Assembly (NCBI GenBank): GCA_038501195.1
Contig: JBBPUQ010000009.1
Coordinates: forward strand, 2,418,001-2,482,000
From: Nemania diffusa
Taxonomy: Eukaryota; Ascomycota; Sordariomycetes; Xylariales; Xylariaceae
Reading direction: 5' to 3'
DNA length: 64,000 nt
The notes beneath the pieces are model-generated. The model was not told where the DNA came from, ran no database searches, and saw only the letters and a program-made list of their open reading frames with translations. Shown piece after piece: positions 1 to 12,400 of the stretch (positions within the stretch are counted from its first letter, which is position 1; each line of letters starts with the position of its first letter). The translations under genes were made by a program, and so were the position numbers.

Positions 1-868
1 ACACTAGGTGAGTAGGGATATCAATTTACAGAGCTGGGAAAACATCTGGGTAGAGCACTAATCTACAAAAAGATTATCTAGACTATGATTGAGATAGACG
101 TATATAAACACTTCCTTGCATTATAACTTTCATTAAATTATTTTAATTTTTCTTTCACTGCATTCAGTATTGCTGCTTCACTTACGTCATTATCTTGTTT
201 TAGGCATTCAAGTGTTGTACAACCATTTCCCGATGAACATACTAATACTATAGAAAATCCCTGCGAGTGTGGGGAATTATGCTTAAATTAAGAGATCGAT
301 ATAAAGATAATCATGGGGACCATGTGAAACATGATGCTGTCTTGATCTGGGAGCCTAAAGTTCGCCACCATCTCAGTCCTACCTATATCCCCGACATCTT
401 GCCTCTGAACTCGTCTTCAACTGCACTAGAATCAATGTGCACTAATAGAAGGGCTGCCTGCATATGATTGATCTAGTTACCACTGTACTGGCTGTGCAAT
501 AAGAAGGCGCAAGATATAAGCATACATGGGTGTCATTGATATCAACGCGAAAACTAATCATCATGGTATCTAATACGCAAAGCACAATGGAAGCTGATAA
601 AAACAAGGCTCATGCGGGTTTGCTATGTTGATAGCAGTGGTTATGAAATCAAAGAGTCCCGCCATACACTCCTGAACGCCATATCATGAGCTACACCTGA
701 AGCCCTTGTGCTATGTAACCTTTGCTCCTAACCGGCGAGGTGATATTGGGCCAATTATGCCCTGAGAAGTATTCCATTTCGATGCCTTGCTGTTGATTTC
801 CCTAAAATACCTTATCCGCATGTTTCATCTTCTTTGTCGACCACCCCTTCCTGGTCTCGGCGTCCATA
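1..868. other. no gene recognised
   Basis: Mixed-composition sequence with only short open frames (the longest about 65 codons) and no recognisable motif. It lies beyond the 3' end of the zinc-ribbon gene. I see no repeat or RNA gene here. Confidence 0.5.
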
Positions 869-1352
869 TTACTTATATTGCATGGGCGGTTGACCTTGTG
901 GTGGCGGAGGACCTCCGCCCCAACCTTGTGGCGGATGTTGGTTTTGCATTGGGATATTGTTACCTCCGCCCTTCATATTCATGACGTCGGGTCTGTTCTC
1001 GAGCGGCTGGGCGAAATTGCAGACTTGGCAAACGACATCGTGGTAGCCTTTGAAGGAGAGTGGTAGGACAGGCTGTGCAATAAACAAGTTAACACATATA
1101 CTGTCTAGGTACAAAGTTACGCACGTATCTGTAGCAAGGCCGGACAGACAAATGCTCGGCAAAAGGGGAGAGCGGGAAGAAGAAGGGGCAAGAGGACGAG
1201 GGACTCACGACGAAACAGAACGTAAACCACGGGTTACTCTTGATGACATGGGCGGCGTAGTTGCCGCAGTTGTGGCACTGGCAGGTGACGCCCTCGTATC
1301 CCTCAACCTGCTTGCGGAAGGTATGCTCGCCGCAGGTGAAGATTAGACACAT
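869..1352 (-). CDS. small zinc-ribbon protein (two exons)
   Basis: Two exons on the minus strand, 1352-1209 and 1072-869, give 115 residues. The 136-base intron has a GTGAGT donor and a CAG acceptor and keeps the frame. Seen: one CxxC pair at residues 26-29 (CHNC) and a second at 63-66 (CQVC), about 35 residues apart, the spacing of a zinc ribbon. The N-terminus begins MCLIFTCGEHTF, and the tail is rich in Gly, Pro and Gln. This resembles the fungal zinc-ribbon family with an N-terminal F-x-C-G element (zinc_ribbon_15-like, from memory). Function in this family is not established, so none is assigned. The ATG at 1352 is chosen because the conserved FTCG segment follows at once. No operon-like neighbour; the next gene on this strand is the broken APH gene. 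Confidence 0.75.
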
Positions 1353-1755
1353 CGTTCAGCTTATGCGGCTAGACAGGGCCGGCCGTGTTCGAGTTTCGAT
1401 GGTGGTTATGATGTCGCAGGGTGAACAGAGTAACGGCGTCGCGATTGGGGTGCGGGATTGTGTAGATTGTTTTTGGGTCGCAAAGAGTTTTGGATGTTGC
1501 AGGTGAAGATGTAATTCAAAGGTAGGTAAGATAGGTGGTAACTGAACTGGGCTTATAGGATATTCTGTATAAAATGGGTAACGCTTGGGGCGCAGATGAG
1601 CTGTTCTATCATCTCATCAATGATGGTGTTACAAGTTGCCAAGAGTGCGACGAATTGGGCCTAGCTCAATCGCCGCTTTTACTTAGGCTTGGCTTCGCCT
1701 ACATATGTATGTACCTTGTTACAGGTAGGTAACCTCTAGCGTCTACAGGGGCATG
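1353..1755. other. intergenic spacer with AGGTAGG motifs
   Basis: About 400 bases upstream of the zinc-ribbon gene and downstream of the MITE. It holds copies of the AGGTAGGT motif common between genes in this window (near 1521 and 1722). No gene is visible; it presumably carries the zinc-ribbon promoter. Confidence 0.4.
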
Positions 1756-1762
1756 ATCTAGG

Positions 1763-2026
1763 CAGGCCTGCGCGCCAAGAAACCACACGCACCTCTTCAT
1801 ACACCTAAACTCTACTACTTCACAAAGGCCAGCCAAACAGTCAAATAAAACAATAAAAAATTATTAAAAGTATAGTTTTATAAAGAAACACGAGAAAATC
1901 ATATTTATATGTTTAATGTAGTACAAAACTAATGTAGTGGCTGAAGTAATATACTACAAAAGAGCTGCTGTTTTATACGCTTTATTAGGCGTATCAGGGT
2001 GTGTGGTTTTTTGGCGCGCAGGCCTG
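1763..2026. mobile_element. 264-bp hAT-like MITE
   Basis: A non-coding, AT-rich element with terminal inverted repeats of about 26 bp. The left end starts CAGGCCTGCGCGCC and the right end is its reverse complement, with one G/A difference in the first 26 bases. It is flanked by a perfect direct repeat ATCTAGG (1756-1762 and 2027-2033), a 7-bp target duplication; an alternative phase allows 8 bp (GATCTAGG). Short CAG..CTG ends and a 7-8 bp duplication suit a hAT-type element. There is no open frame inside, so it would have depended on a transposase elsewhere. It lies only 8 bases beyond the stop codon of the APH gene fragment. Confidence 0.85.
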
Positions 2027-2041
2027 ATCTAGGATTCTAGT

Positions 2042-2767
2042 TTATATTGGCAGCTCCCAGTCTTCCGCAGCGCAGAAGGCATCAAGATAGTTAAAGGAAG
2101 ACACGTCAGACTCGTCTATCACACCTTTGCAGACCTTGCCGTCAAGAATAAACCCATAGCGACAGAACAAGCCAGCCATTCTACTCATCTGGATCAAGCG
2201 TAAATCATTATCTGACAAGTTTTTAGCTTCCAACCGAAAGGTTTCCCAGAATATTCGCTGTAGCTCGTGGCGGTTATCGTAGTAATGCCACCCTTCAGAA
2301 TTCATATACCCGAGAATGTTCTCAAAGGCCCAGAGCGAAAATCCGAAGGGCAAAATCCTCGCGTCAGCCCAATCGATGATGCCTGTAATACTTCCAGTTT
2401 CAGGGTCTATGAGGATGTTCATCTCACAGAGGTCTTGGTGACTGAGAACAAAAGGGAGAGTCTTCGAGAAGAGTAACGGCAGCTCTTTGCAAATCCTATC
2501 CAGATTTGATGCGAAACGAGATGGTAGTGATCGATGAAGAAGATCGAACTTATCACGGAACTCTGTAAGCAAGGCATGTGTCTCGCCCGGGGGTAACTGC
2601 TGGCTGTGGTTCCAAGATTGCGCGAAAAATCTAGTTACAATTAGACAAATCCACAAGGGGGGCGAAGAGGGGAGGAGCTGCTAGACGAACTTGGCGAGGT
2701 CAGTCGCAGTGTTCCGCTGCCGGGCCACAGCGTCTGGAGGTTGCACAACAGAGACGTCCTCACGTTT
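2042..2767 (-). pseudogene. APH-family phosphotransferase, C-terminal half (split gene)
   Basis: C-terminal part of an aminoglycoside-phosphotransferase/choline-kinase-like protein. Coding pieces on the minus strand are about 2767-2691 and 2630-2042, joined across a 60-base intron (GTTCGT donor at 2690, CTAG acceptor at 2631) that gives the join LAKFFAQSWN. Seen: the Brenner-type catalytic loop HQDLCEMN (H-x-D-x4-N) and, about 20 residues later, the metal-binding segment IIDWADA. In this family the loop Asp is the catalytic base and the DxD-like segment binds Mg-ATP. The reading frame is intact with no RIP-type stops. The N-terminal half lies at 27545-27181, beyond a 24.4-kb insertion. With the 5-bp duplication counted once the joined coding length is 1,026 bases (341 residues), normal for the family. 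The physiological substrate is unknown. It probably cannot be made as a whole protein now. Confidence 0.85.
2763..2767. repeat. candidate target-site duplication, left copy
   Basis: CGTTT lies directly outside the left inverted repeat. Its counterpart CGGTT is at 27181-27185 directly outside the right one, four of five bases identical. Collapsing the pair restores the APH reading frame, which supports it despite the mismatch. Confidence 0.55.
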
Positions 2768-2810
2768 CTGGAAGCTTGATTTTCCATTTTTAGCAAGATC
2801 TCAGCTCTGA
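2768..2810 (+). repeat. left terminal inverted repeat
   Basis: 43 bases starting CTGGAAGCTTGATTTTCC. It matches the reverse complement of 27138-27180 with two differences, both G in the right copy and A in the left, as RIP would leave. The similarity continues inward without gaps for about 30 more bases once C/T and G/A changes are allowed. Confidence 0.9.
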
Positions 2811-2821
2811 AGACCTGTTTT

Positions 2822-2935
2822 AGAAGTTTGTTGCAAAAATTTGTTTTTATAAAAAGTTTTAAACAAAAGTTTGTTATAAAAGTTTGTTTTACTATAAAAA
2901 ATTTGTTTTATTATAAAAAGTTTGTTTTATTATAA
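2822..2935 (+). repeat. left subterminal tandem repeats, RIP-altered
   Basis: Repeats of the type AAGTTTGTT with AT-rich spacing. Aligned with the reverse complement of the right-end array, every GAGTCTGTTG-like unit is matched with C as T and G as A (for example 2822-2847). This is the mutated partner of the 13-bp repeats at 27078-27129. Confidence 0.65.
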
Positions 2936-5900
2936 AGTTATTTCAAGTTTTAAACAGTATTTAAAGCTAGATTTACTGTTTAATATTTTTATTTTTTTAG
3001 TATATAGTTTTATATTTAAAAACTTTAATTAAACTAAAATTGTTTTAAAAAAAACTTAAGCTTTTTTTTATATTAAAAAAGTTTTTTTTTATATTAAGCT
3101 TTTTTTTTATTTGTATATTTAGTTTATATATATAGTTTATTATTTTATTAATAAAATAATTAATATTTAACTAATATTTTAGTTAATTTATACTAAAATT
3201 ATATATTAACTAAATTTAGCAATAATATATATATATTGTTTTTTTAATTTTTGTTACTATATTTATAAAAAGTTTTAAAATATTATATTTTATTAACTAA
3301 TATATTTTATTAAAAGCTACTTTTAAATTAAATAAAACAAAAGTTTTATAAAAATATTAAATTATAAACTAAAACATATTAAATTTTATAAATATAAGTT
3401 TTATATATATATTAAATATTACATTATTGTTTTTTAATTTAAAAAAATCAGCTTTTGCAAACAAAAACAACTGTTTGTTAGTTTGTTTATTTATTTTAAA
3501 TAATTTAACAGCTTTATTAAATTTTATATTTTTAATAAATATTAAAGCTAATAGCTTATTTATTAAAAAACTATATAAATTAATTATTATTTAAATAGCT
3601 GTTATTTTTTTGTTAGTTAGTTTATAATAAATAATATTATTAAAGCTAATAATATCGATTGTTTATATACTAAAAGTTTTTTAAATGTTTTATTAATTTG
3701 TAACTTTAAACACAATTTAGTAATATATTTAAATATTAAATAATATTGCAACAAAAAAATAGTTTAAATTATAATATACTATTTAATTTTATAACGTATT
3801 AAAAAAGTTGTACAATTTTAACTAGATTAAGTGTTAAAATTACAAACTAGTTGTACTAAATAAAATAAACGATTTAATTATTTTTATTTTTTTATTTTTA
3901 ATTTTATACTTTTTTTTTGTAATAATGTAATATATTTTGTTATAAAACTTGTTTATTTATTGTTTAAAAATATTATATTTACTTTTTTATAGTTTTTTGT
4001 TTAACGTTAAATTTTATAAATAAAACATTTATATTTAAAAGTTTTTAATACTGTTTTAATACTATATTATTTTTTAAAATATTTTTATAATTATTTTAGT
4101 TAAATTTTTTGTTTAATTTAATATACTAATAACTTTTATAACAAATAAAAAATATATTTTGCTATTTTTTAATAAGCTTATAATTTTAAAAAAAATAAAA
4201 GTTGCTATTTTTATAGTTTAAACATTTTAAGTTTAAAAAGTATAAGTTTAAAATATTAAATATTTTTAGTTTTAATAGTTTATTTTTAATAAAAAAACAA
4301 ATATACTTTTGTTAAAACAACAAATAAACAACTAAAAAGTTTTTATATTATTAATAATAATATATTAAAACTAATAAAAAACATATTTAATAAATATTAA
4401 ATAAAAAAATAATAATAATATTAAATTTAATAAGTTATTATATTAAAGTTAATATTAAAAAAATAAATATTTAAAGTTGTAGCTAAAACTAAACGTTAAA
4501 ACTACTAAAAAAATAGCAAAAGCTTTAAAACTTAATATAATTAAATAAATTTAAAAATATATTAAATAAGTTAATAAACTTTTTAGCTTTAATAAAACTA
4601 TTTTATTATAATAAAACAAAATATATTTATATATTAAAAGCTATTTATTATATATTTTAACTTTTATGTTTTATTAAAACTGCTTTATTTATATATTATA
4701 AAAATAATAAAAATTGTTATAAAAAACTTACGAAATATTACAAACATTAAAAAATATATATATTTAGTTTAATATAAGCTTGTTAATAATAATTATAAAC
4801 TATAATTTATTGTTTTATTAAAAAAAAAGTTTACTTTTTTTTGAACTTTTATATAATATAAGTATAAAGTTTCAAATTAATACAGCTATATATAAAATAA
4901 TATTTTTTTACTAATATTATTTATGTTTGTTTTAAACAGTTTAAATAATTAAATAGTTTAATAATATAACTAATTAATATTAAATAAAAATTTATATAAA
5001 ACTATTTAAAAGCAATTATTTCAAAAGTATTAAAAGTATTACTAATAAATTATATAATTAATTTTTAATTTAAAAGCTTTTTTTTAAAGTAAATATTTTA
5101 ATATATAAAAAAAGTAAATTTTAAAAATTAATAAGTAAAAACTTTGATATAAAAATTAGTTTAAATTTAAAAAAAAAGTTAAATTTAAATTTAAAAATAG
5201 AAATCAATTTAAATTTAAATATAAAATAAGTTTTGCTTTTAATAAAAAAAATCAGTTTAAACTAAAAAACAAAAATTAGTTCAAACTTAAAAAAAAAGTT
5301 AAATTTGAACTAAAAAGCAAAAATTAATTTAAATTTAAAAAAAAATTGCTATAAAAGTATTTAGTTTAAGTTTAAAAAACAAAACGAAAATAATATTTAT
5401 ATATAAAAATACTTTTAAAAAAAAAAAAATAGCTTTAGTAAGCTTTTTTACTAGCGATAGTTTTAAAAGCTTTTAATACAACTTTAGAAAAAATACTGTA
5501 AATATAGCTTTATTTTTACAATTTTATAGCTTTAAAAACATATATATGCTATTATAAAGCTTGTTTTTTATATAAGTATTATTAATAGTTTAGTTTATAT
5601 AGCTATAAAAACTAGCAAAGTTTAGTTAATTAAAATGTTATATAAAACTAGCGCTTAAAGCTTTTATATTTTTATTTTGTTTAAAAATTAAACTTAAATA
5701 TATAATGTTTAAGTTATTTCTGTTTATATAGCATTAATTATATTATAATAGCAAAATATAAAAATATATATTTTAAATAGCAAAAAAAACAGCATTAGTT
5801 TAAACATTTTTTTTATGTAATTTTAACTAAGTTTAAAAAAATTGTACTTATTTTTTAAACTTTTTTAACGTTAAAGCTAAAGTTTAAACATTAAAGTTAT

Positions 5901-8900
5901 TTGTATTTAAATAAAATTTGTTTAATAATAAAAAGTTTAAATACAAACTTACAAAAATATAAAAGTTTTAGTTTAAAGTATATTTTATGTAATAAATATT
6001 CGAAATTTTTTGTTTTTTAAGTTTTGTAAAAGCAAAATTTAAAACTAAAACAACTAAGCTTTTAATACTTACTAAAAATTAGTTATATAACAGTAATAAA
6101 AAATTTAAATATATATTTTTAATAGTAAAAAAGTTATATATAATAGTTTAAAGTTTTAAAATAAACAAGTTTTTAAAAATATTACGTTTAATAATTAAAG
6201 TTGCTAGTTTTATAATAAAAGCTGTTTTTTTTTATAACTTAAAGTTCAAACAAAAAAAAGTACTTTAGTATTTTCAAAATAATTAGTTTTAAATTATACA
6301 ACTTAATATAACAGCTTTATTATTTTTTTATTAATTAAGTTTATATTATTTAAGTTTTTAGCTTAAATTTAATATTTAAAAATAGCTTTAATAAAGCTAG
6401 CTTTAAAAGTATTATTAGTTATTTAGTTTATATTATTTAAATAACTTTATAAAATAGCAATATAACAGTTGCTATTTGTTATATTAAAAGCAGTTAAACT
6501 GTTTATTATATCGGTTTAAAAATATTGTAAAATTTACAACTTATATATAATATGTTTTATTTTAAAAACTTTAACTGTTTTATTATTAATTAACAAGCTT
6601 TTTTTGATGTTTTTTAGTTTAATTTATACTTAGTTTTTTTTTAAAAAGTTTTTAAAAATAAATTTAAATAAAGCTATTATTTTAACAAATGTTTAAAAAA
6701 TATAAAAAGTTTATACTAATAAATAATAAGTAATTATATTATATTTTAAATTAAAAGTGTAATAATTAATCAAAATAAAAAAAAAAAAGCAAAAAAAAAC
6801 AAGTAATAAAAAAGCAGCTTTTATAATAAATTATATATGTTGTATTTATAAATATGTTTTGAATATTTGTATATTATTTTTATTTATATATTAAAACAGC
6901 TATATATATTAAATATAACATTTAAATGTTGTAACATTTTGTAACATTTTAAAAGTTTTTTGCTATATTTAATATGTTATTTTTAAATAGCTATATATAT
7001 TAAACAGTTATATATATTAAGCAAAAATAGTGTTTTTATTATTAAACAAAAAATTTAAGTATTATTAAATTATATATTTTTTTATATTTTATTAACGTTT
7101 GATTTTTTACGCTGTATTTAATATATTATATAAAGCGTTTATTAGTTTTTAATTATTTATACTAATTCTTTAAAAATTTAACTTGTTTTTAAACGAAGTT
7201 TTTTTTTTTGCTGCAAAAGCTTTTGTTTATTTGTTATACTTAGTTTACGCTGCAGCGACATTTTTATATATACTAAATATATAACTTATTATACTATAAA
7301 CTAAAAACTAAATAGCTATATTATTAATACTAATAATTTAGTTTTAAAGTTTAAACTATTAAAACAAGCAGTTAAATATTAAAAAGCTGTTAAAAATAAT
7401 AAACTTAATAAAATAGTAAATATAATTTTTAAAAGTTAAATTTAATAAAACATAAATAAAACTATAATTAACTGTAAATTTTATAATTTTTAACTTAAAG
7501 TTAATTTTTTGTAAAAATGTAGCAATTTTATTATTAAAGCTTATAAAAATTAATAAAAACAGCTTGTTTAAAACAAAGCTTATTAGTTTGTTTTTTAGTT
7601 TTAATATTTAGTTTATAATTACTAATACAAATATGTTAATATATTTATATTTAAATTAAATTTAGCTAATAATATAATAGCAAATATTTTTATTACATTG
7701 TGTTTTAAACAACTAATTAGTTTTTTTTATAATTATATTTAAAGTAATAACTTTTTTATATTAAACATTAAACAAGCACTAAAAGCAAGTATAATTAGTT
7801 TTTAAAACAAATTAAATAGCTTTTGTTATTTTTTAATAGCTATTTTTAATATAAAAAAACATAAAGTTTAAAATAGTTATATAAGCTAATTGTAAAATAC
7901 TTATAAAAAAAGCTAAGTTGTTACAAAAAAAAAAGAGTACTAGCAACTAGTGTATATTATTATTATAAAAAAAGCCCAAAAGTACAACATTTAAATGCAG
8001 CTTTTTATTTACTATAAAGTTCAATATAATTTAATATATCGAATTAAATAAATATATTTATATAGTTATATAATAACTAATTAAACAAGCACTAAAAAAA
8101 AAAAGAACTTTAAAACTTAGTTAAATTATATTATAAAAAAAGTTTAGTACTATAACTAAAAAGCTAATACTATAACTAAAAATCGATATATTTTATTTTG
8201 TTAAACTAACGTTATATTTAAAGTTTTATAATTAATGTTTATATAATTTATTTATTAGATTTTTTTATTAAATTTGTTTATTAATTAACATTTTTAGTTT
8301 GTTAAAAATAGTAAGCAAACATTTTAAAAAAATGTAATAAGTAAAATATAAGCGTAAAAAATAAACAAAGTAAAAAAAAAATGTATATATAATACGAAAA
8401 ATTTTGCTAATTATTATACTATTTATTGCTAAAATAATTTAATATTAATTATATATTAAATTTTTGCAAATATATATTTATAGCTACTAGTTTATAACTT
8501 ATTATTAAAAGTACAAAGTTATAATTTAATAAAAAAAGCAGATATTGTATTTATAGCTATTAAAAAATTTAATATAATATATATATTTTATAAAATATAT
8601 ACATTTTTGCTACAGCTAATATAACAGCTTATTATATTTTTTTTTTTTATTTAGTTTTTTGTTTAAAATTAAAGTTTAACATTTGTTTTTTTTTATATAG
8701 TATTTAGTTGTATTTGTTTTTAAGCTAAAAAAATATTAAAATAGTAATTATATTATTTAGCAAACTTATATTTATTGTTAACGCTTTATTTATTATAAAA
8801 TAAAAATATATATTTTTGTAAGTTTTATAAATTGTTTTTATAAAAGCTTTTTGCTGCAACTTAAAGTAGAAATACAAGTTTATATTCAAGTTTTGAACTA

Positions 8901-9167
8901 ATAAAGTAATGTTGTTGTAAATGTAGCAGAAATAAACTTTTATTATAAAATGTACTATGTTAATAAAAGCTATAATAAATATACTAAAATTAAATATTTA
9001 CTATTAAAAGTTAGCTATTATAAATAGTTTAAAATAAATATAACAATAGTAACAACTAAAGTAATAATTAAGCTAAAAGCAAGTAAATATATTGTAATAA
9101 TTAATAAAGTAATAGTAATAATATTATAGTAAAATAAAAGTAAAATAATGCTTTTGCTAAAGTATAT
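2936..9167. other. AT-only RIP-degraded DNA, left arm
   Basis: About 6.2 kb of almost pure A+T inside the TIR element. Short imperfect repeats occur, such as the poly-A/TTAAATTT family at 5150-5340 and inverted AGCTATATATATT copies at 6895-7020. No frame could be tied to a family. Some minus-strand stretches near 3640-3880 have few stops and may be old coding sequence. I see no intact gene. Confidence 0.6.
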
Positions 9168-9402
9168 TGCACAAAGCTTACAAAAAAGGCAGGGCTTTAA
9201 ACAAATGAGGCTATATTGTACGAAAAATCTACAGATAAAAAGAAAAAAAAGAAAGTTAGGAATTTTTTTATGCAAAAATTGCTTATGTGTATATGCAAAA
9301 CAGTTTAAAGCAGCAATAAATAAGTTACTTATTTAGCTATATAATAAAGCTACTTATTTATTTAAGCAATCAACAGTTTTAGCACTAACTGATTTGTAAC
9401 TA
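9168..9402 (-). repeat. 3' LTR of the gypsy element
   Basis: 235 bp, reading on the minus strand from TAGTTACAAATC to GCTTTGTGCA. An original TGG..CA border is likely, since the G after T is a RIP target. It matches 15644-15878 along its whole length, with differences mostly C/T and G/A. Directly upstream on the minus strand is a run of nine A and one G (9412-9403), the expected polypurine tract, which fixes the border. Spurious open frames on both strands here come from this LTR. Confidence 0.88.
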
Positions 9403-12400
9403 CTTTTTTTTTAAAAAAATAGCTTGTTTATAAGTTATGAGATTTAAACATGCAAGCTTTAATTAAGTGCTTTTTAGCAAAAAAAAAGATCGCTTTAAAT
9501 ATTTACTGCATTATTAATCGCTGGGCTTTTTTTTTATTAAGTTACAATATAGCTTTTTTACAATTAATGTTGCTAAGTTTTAGCGATAATACATTTTAAA
9601 CGTGTTTTTTACGCATTTTTTTTTTTTTTTGCACAGCTAACAAGTTGTTGTTAACATAAAAGCTTTTAATAGTATTGTTTTATACTGTTTATAACTATTA
9701 ACCTAGTTTTAAAAAAAGTTTTGCTATATTTAAATTGTTATTATAAAAGTTTTTTAATAATATAGAGCTATTTTTGAAGTTTTCGGCATAATACCACTTG
9801 TTATCAGTATTTTATTTTTTTTAGTCAATTTAATACTATAACTTTTAGTAGTATAATTGTGCTGCATATATTTTTTTTACTTTGAATTTTTTTTTGTTTT
9901 TAAGTTTAAATATTTTGCTTTTAAAATTATCGGCTTTTTAGCTTATTAATAAATTATTAAAATATTTTTGCAAACAGTTAATATAATATTAGTTTGTTAA
10001 TTGTTATAACAATAAAACTTATAGTGTAAATATATTATTATTTTTTTTTAATATTTTATATATTTGCTATATTATTAAATAATTAAGCTTATTTGAAAGT
10101 TTATTAATAATTTAAAATTGTTGTTTTTTTAATATAAATATATAATTGTTTATATTGAAGTTAAAGTTACAATATTTTTAGTTAACTTGTTTAGTTATAT
10201 AGTTTTAAGCGTATTTTAAACTTTTTTTAGCAAAATCAACAAACTGTACAATTTTTTATATTTTGTTTTATGTGTTTATTTGTAATGTTTTTTTAGTTAT
10301 TAGTAAATTTTTTAACTTTTTTTAAATAGTACAGTTTTTTTAGTCAAAATAAAACGGCATAAAAAATTTTATTTTAATTTTATAAAGTAACAGTTTTGTT
10401 AATTTATAAAATAGTAAAGCTTGTATATAATTTATTGTAAAAATTTATTTAAACTAATTATTTTAGTAATAATTAACATAAAACTAAAGTTGTTAATTTA
10501 AATATTTATTTATAATTTTAGCTTGTTTAACAATTTTATAGTAGTTTATAAATATTAAAATATACTTAACTTTTATAATTTTATATAGTTTATTTATAAA
10601 TGTAAATATAAACTGAAGTTTTTTATTAAATGTTATTGTAATTAACATTTTAAAAACTTTAAAAAAACTTTTGTAATATATTTGCGCAATATTTTCTGTA
10701 GTTGCTTTTATAATACAAAATATAGTTTACGCCTTTTTTTTTAACCGGTTTACTATAACTAGCACGTTGTTAAAACTATATTTGTTTTTAAATATTTGCT
10801 TAAAATTAATAACTAAGTGTTTTTATATACAATTTAAAATAAAAAGTAATATAAGTTTACTAAGTGTTTTGTTATATAAAACTTTTATAAAACGATATTT
10901 TATATAGTTAAAAATGTATATATTACAATTGTTTTTAAAGTTAAGCTACTAATAACATTTTACAAAAAGCTTATATGTTTTTTTTTTTTTTAAATATGCT
11001 ATAAGTATTTTATTATATACTTTTTAAATAAGTCGGGTATAAAAGTATAAAAAGTCAAAAATTACAAGTTTTTTATTAAAAATAATTAAACCGTTAATTA
11101 TTTATTACAAGTTATTTTTGTTAAAAGTAGTTTTTTTGCAATATATTTTTATATTAAAGTTTTTTTTATTTTTTTTAAGTACTTTTACAATCAACTAAAA
11201 ACTTAACAAAGCTTTTATATTTTTTTGTAATTTTATAATAAATAGTTTGACTTGTTTAATTATTTATGCAAATATATTATATGTTAAGTTATTTACTAGC
11301 TAAAAAATCATCAAATGTTTTTGCACTTTTTTTTTTTTTTTTTATATAACGAAGTTTTTATATTTTTTTGTTAATGTATTAACTAATATGTTTTTTTTTT
11401 CAAACTAATATATAATATAAAAGTTATATTTTGTAAATAGTTTAACTTATTTTGCTTGTTATAAGTTTAAATGTTATTTTTAAAAAAAATGTTTTAAAGC
11501 TTAGTAGTTAGTTATTATTAAAAACAGTTTAAATTGTTTACCGATTAATTTAAGTCGCTATTTTTTAAAAGCTAATAATACTGCAAGCATTTTTTTATCG
11601 AAAATCTTATAATTTAGCTCAGCATTTTATAAAGTTTTAAAATAATAAGCAACTAAGTGCCAATTATTATTGTATTTTTGTAATAATATATTAGCTACTA
11701 CACTATTAAAAGCATTTGTTTTGATTTTTGTAAATAAGCTATATTTATAATATTGTAATATCGAATAAAATGTTAATGTTTTTTTTAATTGTATAAAAGC
11801 CTAGTTGTATTTTTAAGTTTATAAAAAAACTACGTTTTTTTTAATTAGTTGTGTTATAAAAATAGCAATTTTGCTGTAATTTTTAACAAACTTTTTATAA
11901 AAGTTACAAAATCTCAAAAAAAATTGCATTTTTTTTACAGTAATAAAAACTTTTCAATTTTTTACTACATTTATTTTAGCTAAATCAACTTAAATGCTAT
12001 TTATATTAACAATATATTTTAAAAACTTAGTTTTTATAACATAAAATTTAGACTTTTTTAAATTTATTTAAAGCTTTATAGCATATAGTTGTTACAACAC
12101 TATTTATATATGCTTTTTGTAATTTTTTATATTGCTTAAATAAATAAAAATGTTGTTTACATATATACTACAAAAATCGTTTAAATAATCAAATAATATG
12201 TTGTTAATATATCTTTAAAATATAACAGGCTTATTAATTAAACTAAATAAAAATATCTTATACTTAAAAAACTTATAACATATACAAAAAGTTGTTAAAT
12301 TTTTTTGTTTAAGTTTTATATATATTTGATTAAATATTTGCTATATATTTAACTTAGTAAATATATTAGCTTTAAATAGTTATAATAGCGTTTTTTCAAT

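Noticed and set aside
9018..9336. Short open frames on both strands
   Set aside because: They overlap the 3' LTR and its border; the same sequence recurs at 15644-15878 without conserved frames.
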